A stretch of 64,000 nucleotides of DNA from UBA1351 sp963677885 (GTDB lineage: Bacteria; Bacillota; Clostridia; Lachnospirales; Vallitaleaceae). The stretch is taken from NCBI GenBank assembly GCA_963677885.1, contig OY782500.1, forward strand, positions 1,612,001 through 1,676,000, in the 5' to 3' direction. Below, in pieces: positions 1-8,637 of the stretch; the stretch's first letter is position 1, and the number at the start of each line of letters is the position of its first letter. Under the pieces are notes generated by a model. It saw nothing but the letters and a program-made list of their open reading frames with translations. It was not told the DNA's origin and made no database searches. The translations under genes and the position numbers were made by a program.

Positions 1-434
1 ACTCGCGTAATACCGTTTTTCAACAATACATATTGATTGGAAGCACGACTGCCAGTAGCACACCACATAGCAAAATGTTCACAGTTATTCTCCAAAATAC
101 TGTAGCCGCCAAAATTTGTACCAACTGTTCCAAGAGCTCTTTCTACAACTTCCTCTCGGGTGAATCCAAAGGGTACAAATTGCAAGGTTTGACATCTTCC
201 ATCCTTCGTGAATTCTTCAATAGATGAAATAATAATCTCACTGTTGGCCCTTTCCCAAATACTGTTGGCATAAAAATGAGCAACCTGATTATTGCCTAGG
301 TCAATTCCATAATGACGGTACTTAGTCATTCGATATATAGCTAAATCCAGTTTCTTGGATTCTGGATTTCTTCTTTGTTCAGCGGAACGCCATAATAGGG
401 GTTCTCTTTCTACATAAATAATATCACCGTACAT
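1..434 (-). CDS. LRAT-domain (NlpC/P60-fold) protein, C-terminus missing
   Basis: The reading frame runs off the left edge of the window, so only the first ~144 residues are visible. It shows the two hallmarks of the lecithin:retinol acyltransferase fold: an H-box (RHYGIDLG, about residues 40-47) and a downstream NCEHFA box holding the presumed catalytic Cys, near residue 126. Bacterial members are thiol acyltransferases or hydrolases, often of unknown substrate. The ATG at 432-434 is preceded by AGGAG at good spacing. No signal peptide is visible, so a cytoplasmic location is inferred. It lies about 110 bp downstream of a GAF-GGDEF gene on the same strand. The family call is fairly secure; the substrate is unknown. 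Confidence 0.75.
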   Translation of the reverse strand, partial: MYGDIIYVEREPLLWRSAEQRRNPESKKLDLAIYRMTKYRHYGIDLGNNQVAHFYANSIWERANSEIIISSIEEFTKDGRCQTLQFVPFGFTREEVVERALGTVGTNFGGYSILENNCEHFAMWCATGSRASNQYVLLKNGITR

Positions 435-542
435 ATTTAACTCCTGTCTAAACGTAGAAATATACTGATGTTATCATACATAATATTTGGCCATAAATCA
501 ATCTTTTTAGGTTTTTTTAAGAATTCCTCATCAAGTTCTAAT

Positions 543-1790
543 CTATAAATGGTCACTGGAATATTCCAAACCGCCATAATTGGATTCTTTATAAACTCTT
601 TTCTGTCGGTACATCCGGTTATCTGCCAGTTTAAGGACACCGTCATAGGTGGCAGATTCCATCGGAAAATCAACAATTCCATAACAGAAGGATATACCTA
701 TGGGAAAATCCACTTCCCTAAGAGTAAACTGATTGAAGAACCTTGAAATGTCTTCCATGATAACCGTTGCCTCAACAACTGATGATCCAGGTAGAACAAT
801 GACAAATTCGTCACCACCATATCTTGCAAATATAGCATCATCAGGCAGAAAAAGCTTAACTTGGTTAACAAAACTCTTAATCAACAAATCTCCCATGTCA
901 TGACCATGAAGATCATTGACGGTTTTCAAGTTGTTGAGATCGGCAGATACCAGTATAAAGGGACTCTCTTTTTGCATCAGTTCCCTAATAAGACGGCTGC
1001 AATATCCCCGATTAAAAATGCCGGTCAATTCATCATATCTGGACATGGTTCTGTTTTGGTCAATAATCTGATGAAGACGAACAAATTTACTGACTTCCAG
1101 GGCAAAGATATCCAGAGACTCTATATCGTTATGATTAAATGCCTTTTCTTCATCTGAATCCAGATTAATACTACCTACAACTGAATTGGAAATAATAATA
1201 GGTACGGACATGGTGGAACGGACTTTTGATACACCCGAATTAGACAAAAGGTCTACAACACGTTCATCAATCTGTCCGGCATCTTCACTTAGTATGTCTG
1301 AAACGATAATGGGCCTGTCCATTTTACCATCCGTATGTCTGTATAAGGCCGTATCCTGAAGATCCATTTCAATAAGTTCCAGATAGTCCATATTAAAGCC
1401 AACAGCTGCTTTAAAGGTCATCTTACCCATATCATTCATAATAATGGAACCGAACTTGGCTTTTGGTATAGCTCTTGTTGCGGCTTCCAAGATTAGGGAA
1501 TAAATATCAGCAGTCTCCTCAACAGAGGCCAGGACCTTTAAAAGTTCATAAAGAATCTTATTCATCTGATACTTGCTGTAAATATCCTTAATGCCGCTGT
1601 ATACATTAAAATATTTTTTAAGGAGCAAGGTAACCGCTGATCCAAATATAATCCAGTTGGCAATCATAACAAGAAATATGAGTAACGCTAAATGTACACC
1701 TTGCAGTTGGTCAATTAATATATATGAAATCAAAAAGCTTGCAGTCAAAAAAACAGCAGCTATGAATACAATTCGAATTCGTTCTTTCAT
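543..1790 (-). CDS. Membrane GAF-GGDEF diguanylate cyclase
   Basis: This 415-residue protein has two N-terminal transmembrane helices (about 7-25 and 34-57), a GAF-like sensor region (about 75-245) and a C-terminal GGDEF domain with an intact YGGDEF motif (GGDEF at 325-329). It probably makes cyclic-di-GMP from two GTP at the membrane in response to a ligand of the GAF domain. No RxxD inhibitory site is visible just upstream of GGDEF, so product feedback through the I-site is unlikely. It is a same-architecture paralogue of the gene at 15647-16888, whose motif is degenerate. It appears monocistronic or leads into the LRAT-like gene. Confidence 0.9.
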   Translation of the reverse strand: MKERIRIVFIAAVFLTASFLISYILIDQLQGVHLALLIFLVMIANWIIFGSAVTLLLKKYFNVYSGIKDIYSKYQMNKILYELLKVLASVEETADIYSLILEAATRAIPKAKFGSIIMNDMGKMTFKAAVGFNMDYLELIEMDLQDTALYRHTDGKMDRPIIVSDILSEDAGQIDERVVDLLSNSGVSKVRSTMSVPIIISNSVVGSINLDSDEEKAFNHNDIESLDIFALEVSKFVRLHQIIDQNRTMSRYDELTGIFNRGYCSRLIRELMQKESPFILVSADLNNLKTVNDLHGHDMGDLLIKSFVNQVKLFLPDDAIFARYGGDEFVIVLPGSSVVEATVIMEDISRFFNQFTLREVDFPIGISFCYGIVDFPMESATYDGVLKLADNRMYRQKRVYKESNYGGLEYSSDHL

Positions 1791-2087
1791 CTTGCACCTT
1801 CCACTTCCAATGTCTTATAATGATTATATCATAAGGAGAATAATAAGACGTTAATTTTTCATGAATAGAAAATGATATCGGACCAAAGTCTTATGACTCT
1901 TTTTAGGCCAGTGTGGAAACTGTGGATAACTTCGATAATGATTATTATTTGAGAGTGTTCACTAACTAAACGCTGCAACCCTTATAAAACAAGGCTTTAC
2001 ATAAGTTTCTACAAAGATACATATGCGGTTTTTGATACATCAAAAAACCAATGTGTGGATAAAGTCAAAATCTCTTACCATTTACTC
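1791..2087. other. Intergenic region with no recognised gene
   Basis: This AT-rich stretch separates the divergent GAF-GGDEF gene from the lysine-riboswitch leader of dapA. Both strands contain only short open frames without ribosome sites. It must hold the promoter of the minus-strand GAF-GGDEF gene near its left end, but I cannot place that promoter confidently. Confidence 0.5.
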
Positions 2088-2116
2088 TTGACTTTTTTTT
2101 CGTAAAATGATATTCT
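2088..2116 (+). promoter_or_regulatory. Sigma-A-type promoter of the dapA-dapB leader
   Basis: A -35 box TTGACT (2088-2093) and a -10 box TATTCT (2111-2116) are separated by 17 bp. The position is right to start a transcript about 50 nt before the lysine riboswitch aptamer. Confidence 0.6.
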
Positions 2117-2173
2117 ACTTTTCGTATATATTTATTTTCAACCTTACTTTTACGATAAAATTTCATTAACTAT

Positions 2174-2345
2174 TTTGGTAGAGGCGCGTCTTTTATCAGT
2201 ATATAATCTGAGATTTTCAAGGATCAATGACGGTTATAGAAAGGGAAAGACGCCGAAGGACTTAAGTCTTGTTGTTTAAGATCCTGGTTGTGCAGTCAAT
2301 AACTGTACGACTGTCACATTCTAATGAATGTGGGGAGCTACTGGT
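2174..2345 (+). promoter_or_regulatory. Lysine riboswitch (L-box)
   Basis: The leader of dapA carries the conserved L-box blocks in order: GGTAGAGGCGCG (about 2177-2188), AGTA, GGGAAAGACGCCGAAG, CTGG, a TGTACGACTGTCA segment and a closing GGGGAGCTACT near 2333-2342 that pairs with the opening GTAG. These match the five-helix lysine aptamer found upstream of lysine genes in Firmicutes. A terminator hairpin follows at 2366-2394. Lysine binding should favour termination, so dapA-dapB would be repressed when lysine is plentiful. Confidence 0.93.
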
Positions 2346-2365
2346 GTTTTTATTATAAAGATACG

Positions 2366-2394
2366 CAGTCGGCTCATGTCGGCTGTTTTGTTTT
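2366..2394 (+). terminator. Riboswitch expression-platform terminator
   Basis: An 8-bp stem, CAGTCGGC/GTCGGCTG with two G-U pairs, and a short TCAT loop (2366-2385) is followed by a T-rich tail (2386-2394). It lies between the lysine aptamer and the dapA ribosome site and is the expected attenuator. Confidence 0.8.
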
Positions 2395-2450
2395 ATATAG
2401 GGAAATGTCTCAAAGATGCTACCAAATCGTTAATAACAAGGAGGACTCTT

Positions 2451-3341
2451 ATGTCATTATTTACCGGCTCAGGTGTAGCCATTGTAACACCCTTTAACCA
2501 GGATGGTTCTGTTAACTATCCAAAGCTTCGAGAACTTGTTAACTGGCAGATTGAGAACAAAACTGATTCCATAGTTATCTGCGGTACTACAGGAGAAGCC
2601 TCTACCCTTAATGATGATGAGCATTTGGAATGTATCCGTGTAGCTGTTGAAGAAACAGGCGGACGTGTTCCAGTCATTGCCGGTACAGGCAGTAATGATA
2701 CCGCTCACGGTATTTCCCTATCCAAAAGAGCTGCTGCAATTGGTGTGGATGCCCTCTTACAGGTAACCCCTTACTATAACAAAACCTCACAGCAAGGTTT
2801 ACTGGCTCACTTTGGAGCTATTGCCGCAAGCGTTGATATTCCAATTATGCTCTACAATGTACCATCAAGAACTGGTATGTCTATCACTCCGGAAACTGCT
2901 GCCAAGCTTAGTAAAATAGAAAACATTGTGGCTATTAAGGAAGCAAGCGGCAACATTGGTGCTATCAGCAAAATGATGTCTCTCTGCCAGGGTGACCTTG
3001 ACCTTTATACAGGAAATGATGATCAAATCGTGCCTCTTCTTAGCCTGGGCGGTAAAGGCGTCGTTTCAGTAATCGCCAACATTCTTCCTGAAGAAACCCA
3101 TAATATCGTTGAATTGTGGATGGAAGGTAAGGTAAAGGAAAGCTTGGATCTTCAATTAAAGATGATGGAAGTCATGAACTCAATGTTTATTGAAACCAAT
3201 CCAATTCCAGTAAAAGCAGCCATGAATCTTATGGGTATGAACGCAGGTCCATGTCGTTTGCCACTTTATGAAATGTCTCCTGAAAATGTTGCTGTTATGA
3301 AAGCTGCAATGACTAATTTTGGTATTGAGGTGAAGAACTAA
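2451..3341 (+). CDS. dapA: 4-hydroxy-tetrahydrodipicolinate synthase
   Basis: This 296-residue enzyme condenses pyruvate with aspartate semialdehyde, the first committed step of the lysine/diaminopimelate branch. The sequence shows the N-terminal GSGVAIVTPF segment, CGTTGEASTL for substrate binding, the YYNKTSQQG segment with the conserved Tyr, YNVPSRTG, and the Schiff-base Lys in VAIKEASG. The ATG at 2451 follows AAGGAGG at ideal spacing. A longer in-frame start at 2328 would lie inside the riboswitch and is rejected. It overlaps dapB by one base, so the pair is co-transcribed and, given the leader, lysine-controlled. Confidence 0.97.
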   Translation: MSLFTGSGVAIVTPFNQDGSVNYPKLRELVNWQIENKTDSIVICGTTGEASTLNDDEHLECIRVAVEETGGRVPVIAGTGSNDTAHGISLSKRAAAIGVDALLQVTPYYNKTSQQGLLAHFGAIAASVDIPIMLYNVPSRTGMSITPETAAKLSKIENIVAIKEASGNIGAISKMMSLCQGDLDLYTGNDDQIVPLLSLGGKGVVSVIANILPEETHNIVELWMEGKVKESLDLQLKMMEVMNSMFIETNPIPVKAAMNLMGMNAGPCRLPLYEMSPENVAVMKAAMTNFGIEVKN

Positions 3342-4096
3342 TGACAAGAATTATTATGCATGGTTGTAACGGTAAAATGGGTCACACCATTTCCAACCTG
3401 GTTGCCGCCCATAATGACTGCTCCATTGTTGCAGGAATTGACCCTAACACGGTATCTTCTTTTGATTATCCGGTTTTCAAGTCTTTAGAAGACTGCACTC
3501 TTGATGCCGATGTAGTCATTGACTTTTCCATTGCAGGAGCTGTTGAAGGTCTCCTAAAAGCAGCTACAGATAAAAAGCTTCCTGTTGTGGTCTGTACAAC
3601 AGGACTCAGCCAGGAACAGATTGATATGGTTCATCAGACTGCTGAAAATATTCCGGTTCTTTTCTCAGCCAATATGTCATTAGGCATCAATCTTCTCATT
3701 AGTCTGGTTCAAAAAGCTACATCCATACTTTCACCTGCCGGATTTGATATTGAGATTATCGAAAAACACCACAATCAAAAAGTGGATGCTCCCAGTGGAA
3801 CAGCCCTTTATATAGCAGACTCCATTAACGAAACATTGAACAATGAGTATGCCTATCAATATGACCGCAGTAAGGACCGGGTAAAACGCCCTAAGAAAGA
3901 AATTGGCCTTCATGCTGTTAGAGGTGGCACGATCGTCGGTGAGCACCAAGTCATCTTCGCGGGACAGGACGAAGTTATTGAGATTAACCACATGGCTAAT
4001 TCCAAAGACGTTTTTGCCGTAGGTTCCATTAATGCAGCCCTCTTCCTTGCAGGAAAGGCTCCCGGACTCTATAACATGGGACACATCATCGATTAA
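3341..4096 (+). CDS. dapB: 4-hydroxy-tetrahydrodipicolinate reductase
   Basis: This 251-residue enzyme uses NAD(P)H to reduce the DapA product to tetrahydrodipicolinate. The N-terminal GCNGKMG nucleotide-binding loop is at about residues 8-14. The diagnostic catalytic segment EKHHNQKVDAPSGTA lies near 143-157, and a second conserved block is RGGTIVGEHQV near 191-201. The start codon overlaps the dapA stop (TAATG), which indicates translational coupling. A strong terminator follows. Confidence 0.97.
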   Translation: MTRIIMHGCNGKMGHTISNLVAAHNDCSIVAGIDPNTVSSFDYPVFKSLEDCTLDADVVIDFSIAGAVEGLLKAATDKKLPVVVCTTGLSQEQIDMVHQTAENIPVLFSANMSLGINLLISLVQKATSILSPAGFDIEIIEKHHNQKVDAPSGTALYIADSINETLNNEYAYQYDRSKDRVKRPKKEIGLHAVRGGTIVGEHQVIFAGQDEVIEINHMANSKDVFAVGSINAALFLAGKAPGLYNMGHIID

Positions 4097-4105
4097 TCAT
4101 TTGAC

Positions 4106-4171
4106 TTCTCCTTAGGGCATCATGTTGGTTTCTGAACATGATGATAAATTCAGAGCAATTTCTTTTAACTT
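4106..4171. repeat. Dispersed intergenic hairpin repeat, copy 1
   Basis: The core is the 9-bp inverted repeat CATCATGTT/AACATGATG with an 8-nt loop, followed by a conserved AT-rich tail. Copies 2 (6728-6785) and 3 (15386-15449) share both the hairpin and the tail. This copy lies between the convergent dapB and phosphofructokinase genes. Confidence 0.85.
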
Positions 4172-4176
4172 AAAAC

Positions 4177-4226
4177 AAGACCAAGGTTACTGAATAAGAA
4201 CATTCAGATCCTTGGTCTTTTTATTT
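4177..4226. terminator. Bidirectional terminator between dapB and pfp
   Basis: A 10-bp stem AAGACCAAGG/CCTTGGTCTT (4177-4186 with 4210-4219), with a further inner CTGAAT/ATTCAG pairing, is followed by T-rich sequence on the plus strand and TTGTTTT on the minus strand. It can serve both convergent genes. Confidence 0.85.
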
Positions 4227-4247
4227 GCAAAATTTTGATTGAAAATC

Positions 4248-5462
4248 CTATACAAGAAGCTTAGGTGCCATAGGAGCACGAAGTCTATGAGGCTGTGGGA
4301 ATCCTGAGCCAATCAGAGGTCTCGCATAGAGATAGAAATCATGGGTTACATTATTACCTGCAGCATTGATAAAATGATCTGGCATATATTTGGTCTTGGC
4401 TGCAATCTCTTCCAAGTTTACCAGGCGATAATTAACAGAGTATGTACCGGTTCTCTCGATGACAATAGAACCATCAACATTATCCCAGATAGCGAATTGA
4501 GCCGCTTTTTCACCAACCTCACGGGCTTCTTGAGAATCCACATCTGAAATGGAGGAAATAAAGTTACGTTGTGTATAGCCTAATGTATCGGAACGAACCC
4601 GATCGATATGGAGCTGCTCTTTAACCAATTGAGTCAACATATCTCCCAGCGTACCTGAACCCGAAAGCTGTAGGTTACCATGGGCATCTGTTTCAACGTT
4701 TTCAGTAAGGGATGAAATAATTGGATTACCTTCTTCATCTTTAATACCTTCTGAAACTGCTACGATACAACGTCCATATTTATCATAAACTTCCTTAACA
4801 TCCTTAAGGAACTTATCAACAGTAAAAGGTCTCTCTGGAAGATATATAAGGTGTGGACCGTCATCAGGATACTTCTTGGCAAGGGATGCTGCCGCTGTTA
4901 AAAAGCCTGCATTACGTCCCATGATAATGGCAATATATACTCCTTTAAGAGCTCTGTTATCCAAGTTCAAGCCAATAAAAGCAGTGGATACATAACGGGC
5001 TGCTGATCCATAGCCTGGTGTATGGTCATTGATGACCAAATCATTGTCTACAGTTTTTGGAATGTGGATTGCTCTAAATTCATAATCAGATAGTTTGGCT
5101 TGTTCATTAACGATTCTAACGGTATCTGAAGAATCATTACCACCAATATAGAAGAAATAACGAACATCATGGGCTTTGAGAACCCTAAAGATTTCTTTAC
5201 AATAAGCTGCGTCAGGCTTGACCCTGGTTGAAAGCAAGGCTGATGCTGGTGTACCGGCAACTTTTTCCAGGTTGTTGGTAGTTTCTCTGGTTAAGTCCAT
5301 AAACCTTTCATTAACGATACCCTCAACCCCGTTAACAGCGCCATATACTTTGGTGATTTGTGGAAATTTTCTTGACTCCAAAACCGCACCAACCAAAGAT
5401 TGGTTGATTACGGCAGTAGGACCCCCGCCCTGTGCAATAACAACTTTTCCTTTTAACTCCAT
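4248..5462 (-). CDS. pfp: 6-phosphofructokinase, pyrophosphate-dependent type
   Basis: This ~404-residue glycolytic enzyme phosphorylates fructose 6-phosphate. The N-terminal GGGPTAVIN loop marks the family. In the phosphate-donor region it has GGNDSSDT (Asp at about 110) and PKTVDND (Lys at about 136). ATP-dependent enzymes have Gly at both positions, while PPi-dependent enzymes have Asp and Lys, so PPi use is predicted. The ATG giving MELKGK follows GAGAGG; an upstream in-frame GTG is unlikely because it overlaps that ribosome site. The gene is monocistronic and ends at a shared terminator. Confidence 0.9.
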   Translation of the reverse strand: MELKGKVVIAQGGGPTAVINQSLVGAVLESRKFPQITKVYGAVNGVEGIVNERFMDLTRETTNNLEKVAGTPASALLSTRVKPDAAYCKEIFRVLKAHDVRYFFYIGGNDSSDTVRIVNEQAKLSDYEFRAIHIPKTVDNDLVINDHTPGYGSAARYVSTAFIGLNLDNRALKGVYIAIIMGRNAGFLTAAASLAKKYPDDGPHLIYLPERPFTVDKFLKDVKEVYDKYGRCIVAVSEGIKDEEGNPIISSLTENVETDAHGNLQLSGSGTLGDMLTQLVKEQLHIDRVRSDTLGYTQRNFISSISDVDSQEAREVGEKAAQFAIWDNVDGSIVIERTGTYSVNYRLVNLEEIAAKTKYMPDHFINAAGNNVTHDFYLYARPLIGSGFPQPHRLRAPMAPKLLV

Positions 5463-5699
5463 AATAAACACCTCTCATTCAGTAAACTCTAGTTTTATAA
5501 GAAACAATACCTCGGCCTTCATGCAGTCTATACACTGTCCTATGACAACTTCTACAAGAATTCCATCTATATATAGATAGTATAGCAATGACCCTACTTG
5601 TTTTCAACAATTTAATCAAATTGAAACAATTTTCATACTATTTTACTAATATGACAAATTATTCACAACCTTGCAGGAATCATGCTATACTATCAATTT

Positions 5700-6626
5700 T
5701 TAATCGTGTATTTCATAAATCAAGTCATTAAGACCTGATAAGTCAAAACCTTCTTTGACATTAATGATGAAATTCTGTCCTGTGGTTTCAACTGTTAATA
5801 TCTTGCTTTCATCGTACATGGGATCATCGGATAGTAGAAATCCTTTCAAGGCGTCCAAGCGGATATAGCAGTGCCTGTAGGAATAGTCAACCGTTCCCTG
5901 ATTTCCTTTGTCAATATCCCCACTGGCGATAATCAACTCCTTGCCGTTGGTCAAGAAAAGAACTTCCTCCAACCTTGGCTGCTTAAACCGGTTTATAAAA
6001 ATATCCATCAGATTACCATCAGCCACCTTCATCAAGGCTTCCTTCTGATAGGCAATAATGTTCATAGGTTCTCTGGTATACTCCTTACGTGTAAAATAAG
6101 AATATAAAACCGTATCTTTTGCTTGACTAAAGGATTTTTCAGGTACCGGAATAGGTCTATGGTTGTCTTCAAAATAATCTCGAATTTTCATCAAGATATG
6201 ACTGGTCAATTCTTGAGACACGGAATAATATTCTATCCTAACTACACTGTCGTCAGTTCCAAAGGCAATATAGTTGTTAAGAAGTTCACCACCACGTATG
6301 ACAAAAATCAGGTTTTCCATTGGTATCCGTTCTTCATCAACACCATTTTGGGAAGCGCTGTAAAGCATAAGATCATCGGTATTCATGACAAGTACCTGTT
6401 TGTACATAAGCATACCGGGCTTTAAGTCTTTCCGATCCTTATTAACCGGTACTTTCACAGCCAGTTCAGCCTTTAAAATTGTGTCTTTTGCATAGAAATA
6501 CTGAGGTGGAATATCCTCTTCAGATTTGATTTCAGATAACCAGGGGCCAAAGAGATACTGTTCCCGTTCTTCTCTGGTCATTCGGTTGTTCTTCAACGTT
6601 TCATTAACATTACCCACAAGTATCAC
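5700..6626 (-). CDS. Conserved hypothetical protein
   Basis: I do not recognise this ~305-residue protein. It has no signal peptide or membrane helix and reads as a soluble mixed alpha/beta protein. Two halves each have beta-rich segments reminiscent of PH-like folds (around residues 75-165 and 205-300), but this is only an impression. Two GTG starts are possible: 6626 (preceded by GGAG) and 6617 (preceded by AAGGGTG). It stands alone between the phosphofructokinase gene and the PspC-like gene. Confidence 0.7.
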   Translation of the reverse strand: MILVGNVNETLKNNRMTREEREQYLFGPWLSEIKSEEDIPPQYFYAKDTILKAELAVKVPVNKDRKDLKPGMLMYKQVLVMNTDDLMLYSASQNGVDEERIPMENLIFVIRGGELLNNYIAFGTDDSVVRIEYYSVSQELTSHILMKIRDYFEDNHRPIPVPEKSFSQAKDTVLYSYFTRKEYTREPMNIIAYQKEALMKVADGNLMDIFINRFKQPRLEEVLFLTNGKELIIASGDIDKGNQGTVDYSYRHCYIRLDALKGFLLSDDPMYDESKILTVETTGQNFIINVKEGFDLSGLNDLIYEIHD

Positions 6627-6727
6627 CCTTTCTCCATAAAGTGAATTGCGATATAATTAGAACCCCTTATGTTTATTATAGCACAATTACATGGATAGGG
6701 TTATATAGGTCGATATATGCATAAAAG

Positions 6728-6785
6728 CCCATCATGTTGGCTTCTGAACATGATGCTAAATTTAGATTAATTTGTTATAACTTAA
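6728..6785. repeat. Dispersed intergenic hairpin repeat, copy 2
   Basis: This copy has the same CATCATGTT/AACATGATG stem as copies 1 and 3, with one loop substitution and a tail that still aligns (CTAAATTTAG, then TTATAACTTA). It sits upstream of the hypothetical gene and downstream of the PspC-like gene, next to that gene's terminator. Confidence 0.85.
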
Positions 6786-6808
6786 AAAGCAGTCCGGTTA
6801 AGGACTGC
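6784..6808 (-). terminator. Terminator of the PspC-like gene
   Basis: On the minus strand a 7-bp stem GCAGTCC/GGACTGC (6789-6808) is followed by a run of five T (6784-6788). It lies about 35 bp after the PspC-like stop codon. Confidence 0.8.
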
Positions 6809-6844
6809 ATGAAAAGGGGATTAGGGTATTGATTTATACAAATT

Positions 6845-7267
6845 TTATTCTTCGTTTCTTTTGAACAACATATAACCACCGACACCAATAATTACGATGG
6901 CCCAAATAACACCTTTGTCAAACCAGGCAAACATATTGTCAAGAAGCAACATGCCACCAAAGCCTAAGAGAACAAATCCGATTATTTGTTTAGTTTTTTT
7001 TTGCGTATATGGGCTGCCACCAACTGGATTGCCTTCATCATCATAGATTTCTTGTTCTTCTGCGTTATAGCTGTAATCCGCTGGTTTTTCAGGGATGACG
7101 ATAGCTGCTACGATGTAGGCGATTAAACCGCCGCCACTGGATGCAAAGGATAGAAGTACAAATATCAAACGGACCAATGATGGATCAAGATCAAAATATT
7201 CACCGATACCACCACAAACACCGGAAATCATCTTATCAGTTGTTGAACGATATAGTCTTTTTTTCAT
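6845..7267 (-). CDS. PspC-domain membrane protein
   Basis: This 140-residue protein opens with the typical PspC segment (LYRSTTDKMISGVCGGIGEY, about residues 4-23) followed by a hydrophobic helix (about 32-58). A polar linker then leads to two further hydrophobic segments (about 92-108 and 115-132). PspC proteins act in envelope-stress responses or as small membrane regulators. The ATG at 7267 follows AAGAGGTG. It has its own terminator, so it is probably monocistronic. The domain call is secure; the exact role is not known. Confidence 0.88.
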   Translation of the reverse strand: MKKRLYRSTTDKMISGVCGGIGEYFDLDPSLVRLIFVLLSFASSGGGLIAYIVAAIVIPEKPADYSYNAEEQEIYDDEGNPVGGSPYTQKKTKQIIGFVLLGFGGMLLLDNMFAWFDKGVIWAIVIIGVGGYMLFKRNEE

Positions 7268-7387
7268 GTTTTTCACCTCTTAACTTTAATTTGTTTTTTT
7301 TAACTTTCTTGATGATACAAGTATATCCATCTTAAGTTAAACCACCATGTTAATCAGATTAGAGGTTCATTAGAAAAAGATGTTGAT

Positions 7388-8326
7388 TTACAGACCTGTA
7401 GTTTCATCAATCCCCAGCATAATATTCATATTCTGAATAGCCGCACCGGAGGCTCCCTTACCCAGATTATCCAGACGTGATATGACCTGGATCTGGTCCT
7501 CATTGCCATAGACAAAAATATCCAGATAATTGGTATCATTATTACCTTGTACATGAATACAGTTATCGACTAAACTGTCTACATTGTCAGCTTCATGAAC
7601 CCTAATATAATGGGCATCCTTATAAAAGTCCTTATAAAAGTCAGCCAGGTCTTCTTTAGTCATAGGCTTCTTCATCTGATCCACTGCAAAAGGAATGGTC
7701 ACAGCCAAACCTCTTTCAAAATTAGCCACGATAGGAGCAAACAAAGGCTTTTTCTTCAAACCGCTTCTCACCATAATCTCGGGTATATGCTTGTGGTTCA
7801 TAGACAGGGCATACTGCCTTGGTGCCTTATAGGCGATGGCATCTGTTGTTTTGTAAGTTTCGATCATCTGCTTGCCGCCACCTGAATAGCCTGTCAGGGA
7901 AAAGATGGTTAACTGAAGGTCATCCTCTAATATACGGCCTTGGATCAGAGGATATAAGGCTGCTATACTTGCAGTAGCATGACAGCCAGGGTTAGACAGG
8001 CGCTTGGCTCCTTGAACTGCCTTCAGGTGACCTTTGCTTAATTCTGCAAACCCATAGGTCCAATCTTCATGAGTCCTATGGGCTGTTGATGCATCAATAA
8101 TCTTAGTTTCAGGATTGGCAACAAGCTGGGCTGCTTCTTTTGCTGCATCGTCAGGTAAACAAAGGAATACGATGTCTGCCTCATTCAGCAGTTGGATCCT
8201 CATGTCCTTATTGTGTCGTTCTTCATATGGAATGGTTAATACTTCTACCAAAGGATGTTGTTCCAACCGTTCATTAACCAGCAAACCGGTTGTTCCGTGC
8301 TGTCCGTCAACATATACTTTAAACAT
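7388..8326 (-). CDS. argC: N-acetyl-gamma-glutamyl-phosphate reductase, type 2
   Basis: This 312-residue enzyme carries out the NADPH-dependent third step of arginine biosynthesis, giving N-acetylglutamate semialdehyde. It has the N-terminal GQHGTTG nucleotide-binding loop and the catalytic Cys in SNPGCHAT (Cys at about 114). The compact length matches the type 2 group rather than the ~345-residue type 1 enzymes. AGGAGG precedes the ATG. No other arg gene is adjacent. Confidence 0.93.
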   Translation of the reverse strand: MFKVYVDGQHGTTGLLVNERLEQHPLVEVLTIPYEERHNKDMRIQLLNEADIVFLCLPDDAAKEAAQLVANPETKIIDASTAHRTHEDWTYGFAELSKGHLKAVQGAKRLSNPGCHATASIAALYPLIQGRILEDDLQLTIFSLTGYSGGGKQMIETYKTTDAIAYKAPRQYALSMNHKHIPEIMVRSGLKKKPLFAPIVANFERGLAVTIPFAVDQMKKPMTKEDLADFYKDFYKDAHYIRVHEADNVDSLVDNCIHVQGNNDTNYLDIFVYGNEDQIQVISRLDNLGKGASGAAIQNMNIMLGIDETTGL

Positions 8327-8336
8327 ATCTTCCTCC

Positions 8337-8410
8337 TAGGTTGCATAGTCGAGCAGTAAATCGATAGATTTACGACCAGACTAGGTCGCATAGCCGAGCA
8401 GTAAATCAAT
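8337..8410. repeat. Imperfect 29-bp direct repeat pair
   Basis: Two 29-bp units (8337-8365 and 8382-8410) share the core GAGCAGTAAATC and differ at three positions, with a period of 45 bp. They lie immediately upstream of argC in its 5' region. Function is unknown. Confidence 0.6.
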
Positions 8411-8489
8411 TAATTCTTTTCTTTATTCATTATAACATTTCTGACTCATATAATTTTTAATCCTAAACCTTATCAGCAGAATGCATATT

Positions 8490-8560
8490 TATACTAATTA
8501 GTATATAATTATACATATGACTCTTAATCCTGTCAACAAGATTTAAATCTGTGTTATAAT
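8490..8560 (+). promoter_or_regulatory. Promoter and palindromes upstream of anSME gene
   Basis: A perfect 16-bp palindrome TATACTAATTAGTATA occupies 8490-8505. Downstream lies a -10 box TATAAT (8555-8560), with a TTGACA-like TGTCAA (8531-8536) 18 bp upstream. Within the spacer is a second palindrome, AGATTTAAATCT (8539-8550), suggesting an operator. The regulator is not identifiable. Confidence 0.45.
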
Positions 8561-8637
8561 AGTACAGCATAGAGTCACTTGTCAGCTAATTGCTTAAGAA
8601 CAAATGCTTAGCTAACACTAACAGAAAGGTCATACTT

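Noticed and set aside
437..682. 81-residue frame at the 3' end of the first GAF-GGDEF gene
   Set aside because: It lies in another frame of the GGDEF gene and its tail has no family match; the GGDEF gene already ends at a natural domain boundary.
2328..2450. N-terminal extension of dapA
   Set aside because: It would overlap the lysine riboswitch and terminator; the ATG at 2451 has an ideal AAGGAGG site and the correct family N-terminus.
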